Part shown: piece after piece, positions 36,988-44,613 of the stretch
Layout of the letters: each line of letters opens with the position of its first letter
Numbering within the stretch: position 1 is the first letter of the stretch
Origin: Calditrichota bacterium
GTDB taxonomy: Bacteria > Electryoneota > Electryoneia > Electryoneales > Electryoneaceae
Assembly (NCBI GenBank): GCA_018263585.1
Contig: JAANWZ010000056.1
Coordinates: forward strand, 1 to 53,209
DNA: 53,209 nt
Reading direction: 5' to 3'
Notes under the pieces: generated by a model
Seen by the model: the letters and a program-made list of their open reading frames with translations, nothing else
Told to the model about the DNA's origin: nothing
Database searches by the model: none
Translations under genes and position numbers: made by a program

Positions 36988-39354
36988 ATGCGACCGTTGA
37001 TTTTCGCGCTGACCGCGTTCGCAGCGTGCGGTCCCGCCCTTGCGCAACAGTGGCAGTCTTCCATCCACGGGGAATGTTCCCCGTACTATCTCGCTGCCGA
37101 CTCCTCGGGCCAGCGAATCGTGGTCAGCATGGCGGATGGCGCAGGGATCTGGCTCACAGATGACGCCGGGCAGAATTGGACTCAGATCAACGACAGGGTC
37201 ACCGGGCAGCCGGTCAACTTTCCGATCGTTTATTGCGAATACGTCACCGTCGGTGCGGCGGCCGATACGATGATCCTGAACATGATTTACGGTCAGGGTG
37301 GGGATCTTAACACCAGCGACTTCCACACCTTCGACGGCGGCGAAACGTGGGCGTCCTATCGGGAGGCTGTCGCCGATGCGTGGCCCGACTCCATCTCGTC
37401 GATTGGCGGCAACGGGAACCCGACCCTGATTCTCGATGACCGCATCTATTTCTCAAACCAGGAAGGATTCGCGATCAGCTACGATGACGGGGAGAGCTGG
37501 GATGTGATCGATGTCGGCCCCTACCATTGCGGGCTGAACGGTGTCACTTTCAATCAGAGCGATCCGGACATGATCTTTCTGTATGGGATTTGGGGTGATG
37601 ATTACGACGGGGGACCGCAGGTCGGGGGAGTTATCGGCAGTTACGACGGCGGGCTTACCTGGAGGCGTCTCACAGACATGGAAGACCTGACCGATGACCC
37701 GTTCGGCGCGGTTGTTCAGGTGAGACACGGTGAAGGGGACAACCTGTACGCGCTCACCGCCTGGTCGCCGGGGGATCCCCATCCTCCGCTGCTCCACTCA
37801 CCAGACATGGGGTCGAGCTGGGAATGGATAGAGGCCGAGGGGTTGCCCGAGCTGATGCTGACCAGATACCTGGCAGTTGTTCCGGAACGTCCGGGGCGGA
37901 TGCTCGTCGCCGGACCATTCAACACCGGCGTCTGGGAGTCGGAGGACGGAGGGGAGAACTGGCACAGGCTGCTTCGCGGCCTGCCCGAAAGCCCCTCCGC
38001 TGTGCGCTGCATCTACCGCAACCCGTTCAGCGGGCACCTGTACATCTGTTTCGTGAGGCAGGGCATTTGGGGATCGCTGGACTCCGGCGACACGTGGCAG
38101 CAGGTTCCGTCCCCACCGATCGGGATGATGGCGGACAGTTACTACGATATCGGTTTGATTGCAGGCGAGGGCGGCGTTCTGCACGGCTTCCGGAAACCGC
38201 CCGTCTTCTACGCCCCGGACGATGCCACCGAGTTTGCGCCGGTCCCCCTGTTCACCACGGACCAGGATCACGAGCTGTTCACACATGCCGTCGCATATCC
38301 CGAGGACATGCCGATCACCGCGAACTGGCGGCGCGACATCTGGACGCTTGAGGAAGAGCAGGACATCGTTCGTTCCACCGACGACGGCGAGACATGGACA
38401 CGAACGCCGTGCGGTTTTCCCGGTCTCGCCATGACCACTGCGGTCAACACCGACAGCGGACTTGTCATCGTCGGTACAGGTAACGCGCACGACATCTACC
38501 GATCGTCCGATTTCGGCGAGAACTGGCAACATCACGAACTTGACTTCACGTTCACCTGGTCATTGATGACCGTCGGGTCGAGTCTCTACGCGGCGCGCGT
38601 GACAGATCCCGCCGATCTTGTCTGGAGTGATGATCTGGGCGAGACCTGGCGGAGCCTCGATTTCCCTGCAGCGGATCAGCTGGTGAGCGCGTATATGTCG
38701 CCGATACTGTCGGATAACGACACGCTTTTCGTCCGCGCACGGCACCATTGCTGGGCGCGCCTTCCCGACGGAGCCTGGCAGCAGCGGGCGATGGTTTACC
38801 CCTACATTTCCAACGTCAGCTTCTTCGACTGGGACGTCGTTTCCACAATCGCCGACACGTTTATCGTCGCCGGAACGGATTTCTACCATGACATGGCAAC
38901 TTCATACGACGGCGGCTGGACGTGGGAATACCAGGAAGTCGAGCTCCCCGGCGGATATCAGGGGGAGCGATCGATCGAACTGGAATACGACCGCTGGCGG
39001 GATCGGCTCTGGGTCGACACAGGGTTGGGGCTCGCGTATCTCGACGATCCGACGTCCGCGGTCGGGGAGGAAGTGTGGCGGTTTCAGCCGGCGACGTTCG
39101 TCACGCTCGACGCCTACCCGAATCCGTTCAACACGACCGCGACCGTGCGCTATTCGCTGGCGAAGCCCGGCGAGGTGACGCTGGACGTTTACGACCTGCT
39201 CGGCCGGCGGGTCGCCTCACTTGTCCGCGGTCTCCGCGCCCCCGGCGCGCACACGGTCACGTTCGACGCCTCCGCCCTCGCCTCCGGGCCCTACTTCCTC
39301 CGCCTCACCGCCGGCGCGCAGTCGGCGACGCGCAAGATCACGCTCACGAAGTAG
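36988..39354 (+). CDS. BNR-repeat beta-propeller protein with T9SS sorting domain
   Basis: The 788-residue protein has a signal peptide (1-19, ending 'ACGPALAQ') behind a good ribosome site (GGGAGGAG). I count eleven Asp-box/BNR-like motifs of the S/T-x-D-x-G-x-x-W type, for example 'TDDAGQNW', 'TFDGGETW', 'SYDDGESW', 'SEDGGENW', 'STDDGETW', 'SDDLGETW' and 'SYDGGWTW'. These indicate one large or two stacked sialidase/sortilin/YCF48-type propellers. No sialidase catalytic Arg triad is obvious, so a binding role is as likely as an enzyme. The C-terminal 80 residues are a T9SS type A/FlgD-like sorting domain ('AYPNPFNTTATVRYSLAKPG', 'LDVYDLLGRRVASLVRGL', 'GPYFLRLTAG'). Surface display or release is expected. 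Confidence 0.88.
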   Translation: MRPLIFALTAFAACGPALAQQWQSSIHGECSPYYLAADSSGQRIVVSMADGAGIWLTDDAGQNWTQINDRVTGQPVNFPIVYCEYVTVGAAADTMILNMIYGQGGDLNTSDFHTFDGGETWASYREAVADAWPDSISSIGGNGNPTLILDDRIYFSNQEGFAISYDDGESWDVIDVGPYHCGLNGVTFNQSDPDMIFLYGIWGDDYDGGPQVGGVIGSYDGGLTWRRLTDMEDLTDDPFGAVVQVRHGEGDNLYALTAWSPGDPHPPLLHSPDMGSSWEWIEAEGLPELMLTRYLAVVPERPGRMLVAGPFNTGVWESEDGGENWHRLLRGLPESPSAVRCIYRNPFSGHLYICFVRQGIWGSLDSGDTWQQVPSPPIGMMADSYYDIGLIAGEGGVLHGFRKPPVFYAPDDATEFAPVPLFTTDQDHELFTHAVAYPEDMPITANWRRDIWTLEEEQDIVRSTDDGETWTRTPCGFPGLAMTTAVNTDSGLVIVGTGNAHDIYRSSDFGENWQHHELDFTFTWSLMTVGSSLYAARVTDPADLVWSDDLGETWRSLDFPAADQLVSAYMSPILSDNDTLFVRARHHCWARLPDGAWQQRAMVYPYISNVSFFDWDVVSTIADTFIVAGTDFYHDMATSYDGGWTWEYQEVELPGGYQGERSIELEYDRWRDRLWVDTGLGLAYLDDPTSAVGEEVWRFQPATFVTLDAYPNPFNTTATVRYSLAKPGEVTLDVYDLLGRRVASLVRGLRAPGAHTVTFDASALASGPYFLRLTAGAQSATRKITLTK

Positions 39355-39723
39355 CCCCGCAGCTCCGGCGGGTGGCCCGGGCTTCAGCCTCTGGTGTCAT
39401 CCGCGGTGACGGCTGCGCCGTCCCCGCGGGCATACTTGTGGCCCTCCGGGGACGCTTGCTGGCAAGCGTCCCCGGAGCGGTGGTGAACAGAAGATGCTCG
39501 CCCATGCATCCATGCCTGCACAGCAGGCATGGGCATATAGCATATACCATCCGCATAGCCTGCGTCATCCTGAACGAGCCGACCGGGATTCTCCGAGCGA
39601 GGCTTGATTTCAAAATGGAGACCGCGTAGCTTGCAAGTGTGAACAGGAACGAGACGTTGGTCCATCTCGTGAATCTGTTCTCGAAGCCCCCTGTTTGGGA
39701 TCATCCGAGTCCGTGAAGCGGTC
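39355..39723. repeat. Spacer with mosaic palindromes and a hairpin
   Basis: It contains CCGCGGTGACGGCTGCG...CCCCGCGGGCAT (about 39402-39432), GGGGACGCTTGC...GCAAGCGTCCCC (about 39448-39473), a perfect 10-bp stem CCATGCCTGC/GCAGGCATGG with ACA loop (39510-39532) and a lone family-A left cap at about 39562-39576. A possible terminator for the propeller gene is not obvious, because no T-run follows any stem. Confidence 0.7.
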
Positions 39724-40266
39724 GTGCGCACTCCGTGTGTTTACGGGGCGAGCCCGTGCCGCCGGTCGCCAGTGTCGCACCATAGTTCACAAGATGCGCT
39801 TCTCGATCCGGTGATCACGGTCGGGGAGGCGGCCCGGATCACCGGACTCTCCGACTCCTCGCTGCGCAAGTACGAGGCGGCCGGGCTGATCCACTACGCG
39901 CGCACCCGCGGCGGGTACCGGATGCTCTCCGTCGAGGACCTCGAGCGCGTGCGCATGATCCAGCAGTTGATCAAGGGTAAGGGGTTGACGCTCGCGGGGA
40001 TCCGGCGACTGTGGAGCCTGATTCCGTGTTGGGAGCTGAAGGCCTGCTCCGCGGAGGAGCGCGACCGGTGCGCCGCGATCCACGACACCGTGACCGAGCC
40101 GTGCTGGGTGCTGCGCGAGTTCTCCGGATGCTGCGAGCGGTCCCAGTGTCGCACTTGCGAGGTGTATCGCACGGCCGCCACCTGCACCGAGGATCTGAAG
40201 CAGATGCTGTTCGAGCTGCTGCTCGCGCGCCGTGACGACGCGGCACCGGGCCAAACCGGAGGCTGA
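39724..40266 (+). CDS. MerR-family regulator with Cys-rich two-CW-like domain
   Basis: The N-terminal winged-helix reads 'VITVGEAARITGLSDSSLRK', then 'YEAAGLIHYARTRGGYRMLS', followed by 'VEDLERVRMIQQLIKGKGLT', typical MerR. In place of the usual dimerisation and effector tail is a cysteine-rich segment with about eleven Cys: CWELKAC, a C in 'RDRCAA', 'PCWVLREFSGCCERSQC', 'TCEVY' and 'ATC'. This resembles the two-CW pattern seen in proteins of sulfate reducers and relatives, which may bind a metal, a cluster or sense redox. The start is uncertain: GTG 39724 gives 180 residues, and GTG 39811 would begin directly at 'VITVGEA'. It stands about 520 bp upstream of the DsrMK-like pair and is its likely regulator by position. 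Confidence 0.8.
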   Translation: MRTPCVYGASPCRRSPVSHHSSQDALLDPVITVGEAARITGLSDSSLRKYEAAGLIHYARTRGGYRMLSVEDLERVRMIQQLIKGKGLTLAGIRRLWSLIPCWELKACSAEERDRCAAIHDTVTEPCWVLREFSGCCERSQCRTCEVYRTAATCTEDLKQMLFELLLARRDDAAPGQTGG

Positions 40267-40567
40267 ATGGCCGGGCCACCCGTCCGCGCTTGACAAGCAA
40301 GCGCGGGCACGAGAAAGTGGGTGAAACCCGAGGCTGAATGGCCGGACGACCCGGCCGTGGAATATGCCCGCGGGGACGGCGTAGCCGTCACCGCGGCTGA
40401 ACAGACGGTACGGTACCGGCCGTGCGGGCTTGCCCGCGCGGATGATCAGACGGGAATGAAAACTACTGCCGCCGAATCCGCGCTTGACAAGCAAGCGCGG
40501 GCACGAGAAAGTGGGTGAAACCCGAGGCTGAAGGGCCTGTTGTGCATTGAAGATAACGGCCAAAGGT
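40267..40567. repeat. Palindrome mosaic
   Basis: Modules are CGCGCTTGACAAGCAAGCGCG (split arms; about 40278-40300 and again about 40478-40500), CCCGCGGGGACGGC...CCGTCACCGCGG (about 40366-40398), GCCGTGCGGGCTTGCCCGCG (about 40418-40440) and two copies of 'AGAAAGTGGGTGAAACCCGA' (about 40312 and 40507), each followed by GGCTGAA. Confidence 0.75.
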
Positions 40568-40728
40568 GTCATCCTGAACAAGCGCGGCGTCTGTTTGCCG
40601 CGCGCAGTGAAGGATCTACGCGGTACATAACCCGGAGCTTATTTGACCCGCACGCTGCGCGGTTCTTGCGGGTAGATCCTTCACCCCCGTGGGCAGAAAC
40701 AAACCGTCGCACGGGGGTTCAGGATGAC
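40568..40728. repeat. Family-A palindromic element (best-preserved copy)
   Basis: Cap GTCATCCTGAAC (40568) is followed by left hairpin GCGCGGC-GTCTGTTT-GCCGCGC. GTGAAGGATCT and a GC-poor centre follow, then AGATCCTTCAC and the right hairpin CCCCGT ... GAAACAAACC ... ACGGGG, with closing cap GTTCAGGATGAC (40717-40728). It ends 62 bp upstream of the DsrM-like start. Confidence 0.9.
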
Positions 40729-40789
40729 ACGATCTTCCCAATGCGCGACAGCGGCTGACGCCCCGGACCACCCGTCAGATGGGGGGAAG

Positions 40790-41713
40790 ATGAGCCTGTT
40801 TCATATCGTCATCTACGGGTCGCTGCTGATCTTCATCGTCGCGATCCTCGCGCGCGCGGCGCGGATCATGCGGATGCCGCTGCACCTGCGCTGGGAGTTG
40901 CAGCCTGTGCCGCACGAGAGACCAGGCGCGTCCACGTTCGAGCGCGTGGACTGGTGGACCCATTCCCGCGACCGGAGCCGGTTCGGCGAGCTTTCGATCA
41001 TGATTCCCGAGATCCTGCTGCTCAAGGGGGTGTGGGAGCACAACCGGGGCCTTTGGTTCGCGTCATGGACGCTGCATTTCGGGCTTTACCTGCTGATCGG
41101 CGCGATGGTTGTGATCCTGCTGCACGCGGTCCTGCTCGTCGCGGGTGTGCTCGCGGACGCGTTCGTGCCGGTGGTGCTCGCGGCGGTGACCCGTCCGCTC
41201 GCGATCGCCGGCGGCGCGCTCGGGACGGTGGGCGCAATCGCGATGCTGATCCGCCGCATCACCGAACCCGGGATGCGCCGGTACGCGACCGCGGGCCATT
41301 TCGTCAACCTCGCGCACCTCGGCGCGATCTACGTGACCGCGCTGCTGTGGGCGCTGCTCGACGGCGGGTTCGTCGCGGAGACGGCGACGCTGTACGCCGG
41401 CGTGCTCACCGCGGCGCCGCTCCCGTCGCTGCCGCTGATCGGCTACCTCAACGTCGCGATCGTGCTCCTCTTCTTCATCTACCTGCCGTTCACGCACATG
41501 ACGCACTTCTTCACGAAGTACTTCACGTACCACATGGTGCGTTGGGAGGACACGCCGAACACGGCCGGCGGCAGGCTCGAGGAGAAGATCCGGCGGAATG
41601 TGAGCCAGCCGGTGAGCTGGGCGGCGGCGCATGTCGGCGCGAACGGGAAGAAGACCTGGCTCGATCTCGTCGCGGACACCGGCGAGGTGAAGCGTGAAAC
41701 GGAGGAGGCGTAA
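40790..41713 (+). CDS. NarI/DsrM-like membrane cytochrome b subunit
   Basis: The 307-residue integral membrane protein belongs to the nitrate reductase gamma/DsrM/HmeC-type di-heme b family, which exchanges electrons with the quinone pool. Five or six helices are seen. Candidate heme-ligand His residues lie in 'SWTLHFGLYLLIGAMVVILL', in 'HAVLLVAG', in 'GHFVNLAHLGAIY' and in 'FTHMTHFFTKYFTYHMVRW'. ATG 40790 follows a strong GGGGGGAAG site; the upstream frame runs into a family-A repeat and is rejected. The downstream iron-sulfur subunit begins two bases after the stop, so these form a two-subunit complex. No DsrAB/DsrC or nitrate reductase alpha/beta genes are present here. Confidence 0.85.
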   Translation: MSLFHIVIYGSLLIFIVAILARAARIMRMPLHLRWELQPVPHERPGASTFERVDWWTHSRDRSRFGELSIMIPEILLLKGVWEHNRGLWFASWTLHFGLYLLIGAMVVILLHAVLLVAGVLADAFVPVVLAAVTRPLAIAGGALGTVGAIAMLIRRITEPGMRRYATAGHFVNLAHLGAIYVTALLWALLDGGFVAETATLYAGVLTAAPLPSLPLIGYLNVAIVLLFFIYLPFTHMTHFFTKYFTYHMVRWEDTPNTAGGRLEEKIRRNVSQPVSWAAAHVGANGKKTWLDLVADTGEVKRETEEA

Positions 41714-41715
41714 CG

Positions 41716-43347
41716 ATGCCCGGCGCGAACGGAAAACAGCAGCCCCGCTCGGTGCGGGACATCGGCAGGCGTTCGGAGCGGCTCGCGCACGTCGCGGTCG
41801 AGGAGCTGATGCCGTTGCCCGCGCCGTATGACGTCTCCGAGGACTTCCCGGGGATTGCGCCGCTCAAGGACGAGACGCGGGCGCGATACGGCGCGTCGGC
41901 GACGCTCGACGACACGCTCGCGGCGGGGATCCCGCAGCCGGCGACCGAAGAGGACGAACGGAAGATCGTGGAGGCGTTCCTCTCCGGCCTGCGTAAGCTG
42001 TTCTCGCGCGAGAACAACTGGACGTTTCTCCAGCCGCTCGTGCTCTCGATGGAGCATTGCGCGCGCTGCCAGACGTGCGCCGCCGACTGCCCGGTGTTCG
42101 AGGCGAGCGGGCGCAACGAGCTGTACCGCCCGACGTTCCGCGCGGAAGTGCTCCGCCGGCTCTATTTCAGGCATGTCAAGCCCGGCGGCGCGTGGTACAA
42201 CACGTTCCACAGCAGCGGGCTCGAGCTCACGTACGACCTCGTCGCGCGCCTGTTCGAGCTCGCGTACCGGTGCACACTGTGCCGCCGCTGCGCGCAGAGC
42301 TGCCCGATCGGCGTGGACAACGGCCTGATCACCCACGACCTGCGCAAGCTGTTCAGCCAGGAGCTCGGCTGGGCGCCGAAGGAGCTGCACAACAAGGGGA
42401 CGGTACAACAACTCACGCTCGGCTCCTCGACCGGGATGAACAAGCTCGTGGTCAAGGATAACATCGAGTTCATCGACGAGGACATGTCCGAGCGGCTCGG
42501 CTGGGAGGTGAAGACGCCGTGGGATGTGCAGGGCGCGGACATGCTCGTGATCGAGAACGCGGGCGAATTCCTCGCGTGGCCGGAGAACCACGGCTGCACC
42601 GCGGCGATCCTGAACGGGGCCGGGCTGTCGTGGACGATGTCCAGCGAGATCGCGGGCTACGACGGCGTCAACTACGGCCTGTTCTACGACGACGTCCAGC
42701 TCGCGCGCGTCGCGACGCGGCATTTCCGGATCGCGAAACAGCTCGGCGTGAAGAAGATCGTGATGGGCGAGTGCGGGCACGAGCACAAGGCGCTCGGAGT
42801 GATCGCGGACCGTGTCGGGCTCGATCTCGTCCCGCGCGAGAGCTTGCTCACGCTCGTGCGCGACATCGTGTACAGCGGCGCGATCAACGTCGACCCGTCA
42901 CGCAACGACTTCCCGGTCACGCTGCATGACCCGTGCAACATCGTCCGCAACATGGGAATCGTGCAGCCGCAGCGCGATGTGCTGCGCAAAATCTGCCCGC
43001 AGTTCCGCGAAATGACCCCGCACGGGATCCGCAACTACTGCTGCGGCGGGGGATCGGGGTTCGCGATCATGTCGCCGAACAACTTCGAGCAGTGGCGGAA
43101 TCTGATCTCGAGCCGGAAGAAGTTCGCGCAGATCCTCGGCGCGTTCGCCGACACCGAGCTCAACGATCCGGAACAGAAGAAGTACGTGTGCGCGCCGTGT
43201 TCGAACTGCAAGGGCGCGATCCGTGACATGCTCGACTTCTACGGCGCGAAGGAGAAGTCGGGAATCTACTACGGCGGGCTCGTCGAACTCGTCGTGAACG
43301 CGATGGCCGGCGCCGCGGAACCAATCCTCGACTGGGAGATGATGTGA
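41716..43347 (+). CDS. DsrK/HdrD-like iron-sulfur CCG-domain protein
   Basis: The 543-residue cytoplasmic partner of the cytochrome b subunit. Two ferredoxin-type motifs bind [4Fe-4S] clusters: CARCQTCAADCP (about 115-126) and CTLCRRCAQSCP (about 189-200). Two CCG-type segments follow: 'ECGHEHKAL' and 'HDPCNIVRNMG' with 'NYCCGGGSG', then 'CAPCSNCKGAIRDML'. In HdrD and DsrK these bind the noncubane cluster that reduces heterodisulfide or DsrC trisulfide. With the NarI-like subunit this is a membrane DsrMK/HdrDE-like module that couples quinol and thiol/disulfide chemistry. The partner substrate is not encoded nearby. Its stop overlaps a possible tiny ORF (GTGA). Confidence 0.88.
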   Translation: MPGANGKQQPRSVRDIGRRSERLAHVAVEELMPLPAPYDVSEDFPGIAPLKDETRARYGASATLDDTLAAGIPQPATEEDERKIVEAFLSGLRKLFSRENNWTFLQPLVLSMEHCARCQTCAADCPVFEASGRNELYRPTFRAEVLRRLYFRHVKPGGAWYNTFHSSGLELTYDLVARLFELAYRCTLCRRCAQSCPIGVDNGLITHDLRKLFSQELGWAPKELHNKGTVQQLTLGSSTGMNKLVVKDNIEFIDEDMSERLGWEVKTPWDVQGADMLVIENAGEFLAWPENHGCTAAILNGAGLSWTMSSEIAGYDGVNYGLFYDDVQLARVATRHFRIAKQLGVKKIVMGECGHEHKALGVIADRVGLDLVPRESLLTLVRDIVYSGAINVDPSRNDFPVTLHDPCNIVRNMGIVQPQRDVLRKICPQFREMTPHGIRNYCCGGGSGFAIMSPNNFEQWRNLISSRKKFAQILGAFADTELNDPEQKKYVCAPCSNCKGAIRDMLDFYGAKEKSGIYYGGLVELVVNAMAGAAEPILDWEMM

Positions 43348-43472
43348 CGGCTTCAGCCGCGGAACGCACGGACCGTGACTCGGCCGCGGACGGTGATCCG
43401 ACCGCGGACGACACGGACGGTGATCCGACCACGGATGACACGGATATGGTTGTTCCCGAAAGTCTTACGTGA
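43344..43472 (+). CDS. Possible 42-residue acidic protein
   Basis: GTG 43344 overlaps the DsrK-like stop by four bases (GTGA), the coupling style used by this genome. The frame runs to TGA 43472 and encodes an Asp/Thr-rich peptide with internal repeats of the form D-G-D-P-T-x-D-D-T-D, produced by a 27-bp tandem duplication (about 43388-43441). Low complexity and no recognisable domain make chance coding quite possible. Confidence 0.3.
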   Translation: MTASAAERTDRDSAADGDPTADDTDGDPTTDDTDMVVPESLT

Positions 43473-43653
43473 TGCGCATCCGGGGGTCGCCCGGGGCTCG
43501 CCGCAGGTTGCACCGCCGGAGGTTGATGGGACCCCGGGCAAGCCCCGGGCCACACCATACTGACAGATTTATGAGAACAATGATAGTACGGATGATGCGG
43601 CTCTCCCGGCGCCCATAGTGGGACGAATCACATGGAACGAGTGCTGATACTAC
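43473..43653. other. Spacer with degenerate palindromes, no gene seen
   Basis: It holds a GGGCTCGCCGC / CCCCGGGCAAGCCCCGGG type palindrome near 43490-43552 and otherwise unique sequence of lower GC. No credible ORF was seen. Confidence 0.5.
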
Positions 43654-43853
43654 GTCATTCTGAACGTAGCCCGATGTCAGTTTATCGGGCGAAGTGAAGT
43701 TTATCCTGAACGCAGTGAAGGGAAGGTCCAGGTAGATAAACGGTTGTATATACATACATTACGATCGTCGTACTCGGACCTCTCCTTCACTGCGTTCAGG
43801 ACATGCTTCAGCCGCGTGCGGCAAACTGACGCCGCCCGCAGCTTCAGGATGAC
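43654..43853. repeat. Hybrid family-B/family-A palindromic element
   Basis: The left end is a family-B cap GTCATTCTGAAC (43654) with hairpin GCCCGAT-GTCAGTTT-ATCGGGC. This is the TA variant of the GCCCGAC/GTCGGGC stem at 30109-30298. The right end is a family-A-like cap TTCAGGATGAC (ending 43853) with a GCCGC/GCGGC stem around AAACTGAC. The centre (GGTAGATAAACGG ... CGTACTCGGACC) is not shared with either family. Confidence 0.85.
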
Positions 43854-43893
43854 GGTGAATCACCCGTCTTTCCATCTGAACTGGTCCAATAGT

Positions 43894-44130
43894 GTCATCC
43901 TGACCCCGAAGCGCCGTCAGTTAGCGCGCCCCCGTGTCATCCTGAACCTCCCGCACGTCAGTGTGTGCATTACGCCGTGTCATCCTGAACCTCCCGCACG
44001 TCAGTGTGTGCATTACGCCGTGTCATCCTGAACCTCCCGCACGTCGGTTTGTGCGGGGGTGAAGGATCTACCGGCAAGTACCGCGCAGGGTGCGTGTCGA
44101 ATAACCCCGGGTAGTGTACCGCGTAGATCC
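43894..44130. repeat. Family-A element with four iterated left arms
   Basis: Caps GTCATCCTGA(A/C)C start at 43894, 43936, 43979 and 44022 (periods 42-43 bp). The last three arms carry stems of CCGCAC/GTGTGC or CCCGCAC/GTGCGGG type around GTCAGT or GTCGGTTT loops. The final arm leads to GTGAAGGATCTACC, with a partial AGATCC near 44124. No closing right cap was found. Confidence 0.85.
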
Positions 44131-44149
44131 TCGTATACGTATGTCGTCC

Positions 44150-44290
44150 GTGCGGAGGCATGAGACGAGCGACGCGAGCAAGCGTCCCCGGAGTGCTGCT
44201 GTCCCGGCCGTGCGGGCTTGCCCGCGCGGTTGACGCAAGGCCCTGCGACATCGCTGCGCGCTGTCACAGGGGCACGTTCGCGGACGGGAT
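44150..44290. repeat. Palindrome mosaic
   Basis: It contains GCCGTGCGGGCTTGCCCGCG (about 44206-44227) and CCCTGCGACATCGCTGCG...GCTGTCACAGGGGCA (about 44241-44277) between the family-A element and the next family-B element. No gene was seen. Confidence 0.7.
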
Positions 44291-44577
44291 GGGGACGTTT
44301 GCTCGCATGCGGTTATCCCTTTGGCTCACCTGGGAACAAGATCGCGCGCGGAAACTGCGTCATTCTGACGCCCGAAGGGCGGAAGAAGGTCCGAGCATGA
44401 ACGGGGTTACTGTCTGGATCGCACCTGCTGGAACTGGACCTTCTTCACCCGCCTTCACGCAAACCGACGCGTGAAGCCGGGTTCAGAATGACGCCTCTGC
44501 CGCGCGGATGTGCTTCAGAGTCCGGTCCATGCACGTGGCTGAGCAAAGTGCACGACTGGATGCAGGCAAGCGTCCCC
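44291..44577. repeat. Second copy of the nested composite element (family B)
   Basis: The left outer arm GGGGACGTTTGCTCGCATGC (44291 on) plus GGTTATCCC, and the right outer arm GCAAGCGTCCCC (ending 44577), mirror the 30041-30380 element. The core 44359-44492 is shortened and has right hairpin CTTCACGC...GCGTGAAG with loop AAACCGAC. The flank CCATGCACGTGGCTGAGC matches CCGTGCACGTGGCTGAGC at about 30335. Confidence 0.85.
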
Positions 44578-44613
44578 GGCGTGGTACAGCGAGCGGTGGT
44601 ACGGATGTGCGCG

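Noticed and set aside
43894-44064. Regular spaced repeats as a CRISPR array
   Set aside because: Units are directly adjacent with no unique spacers, each holds a cap-stem-loop of family A, and no cas genes are near.
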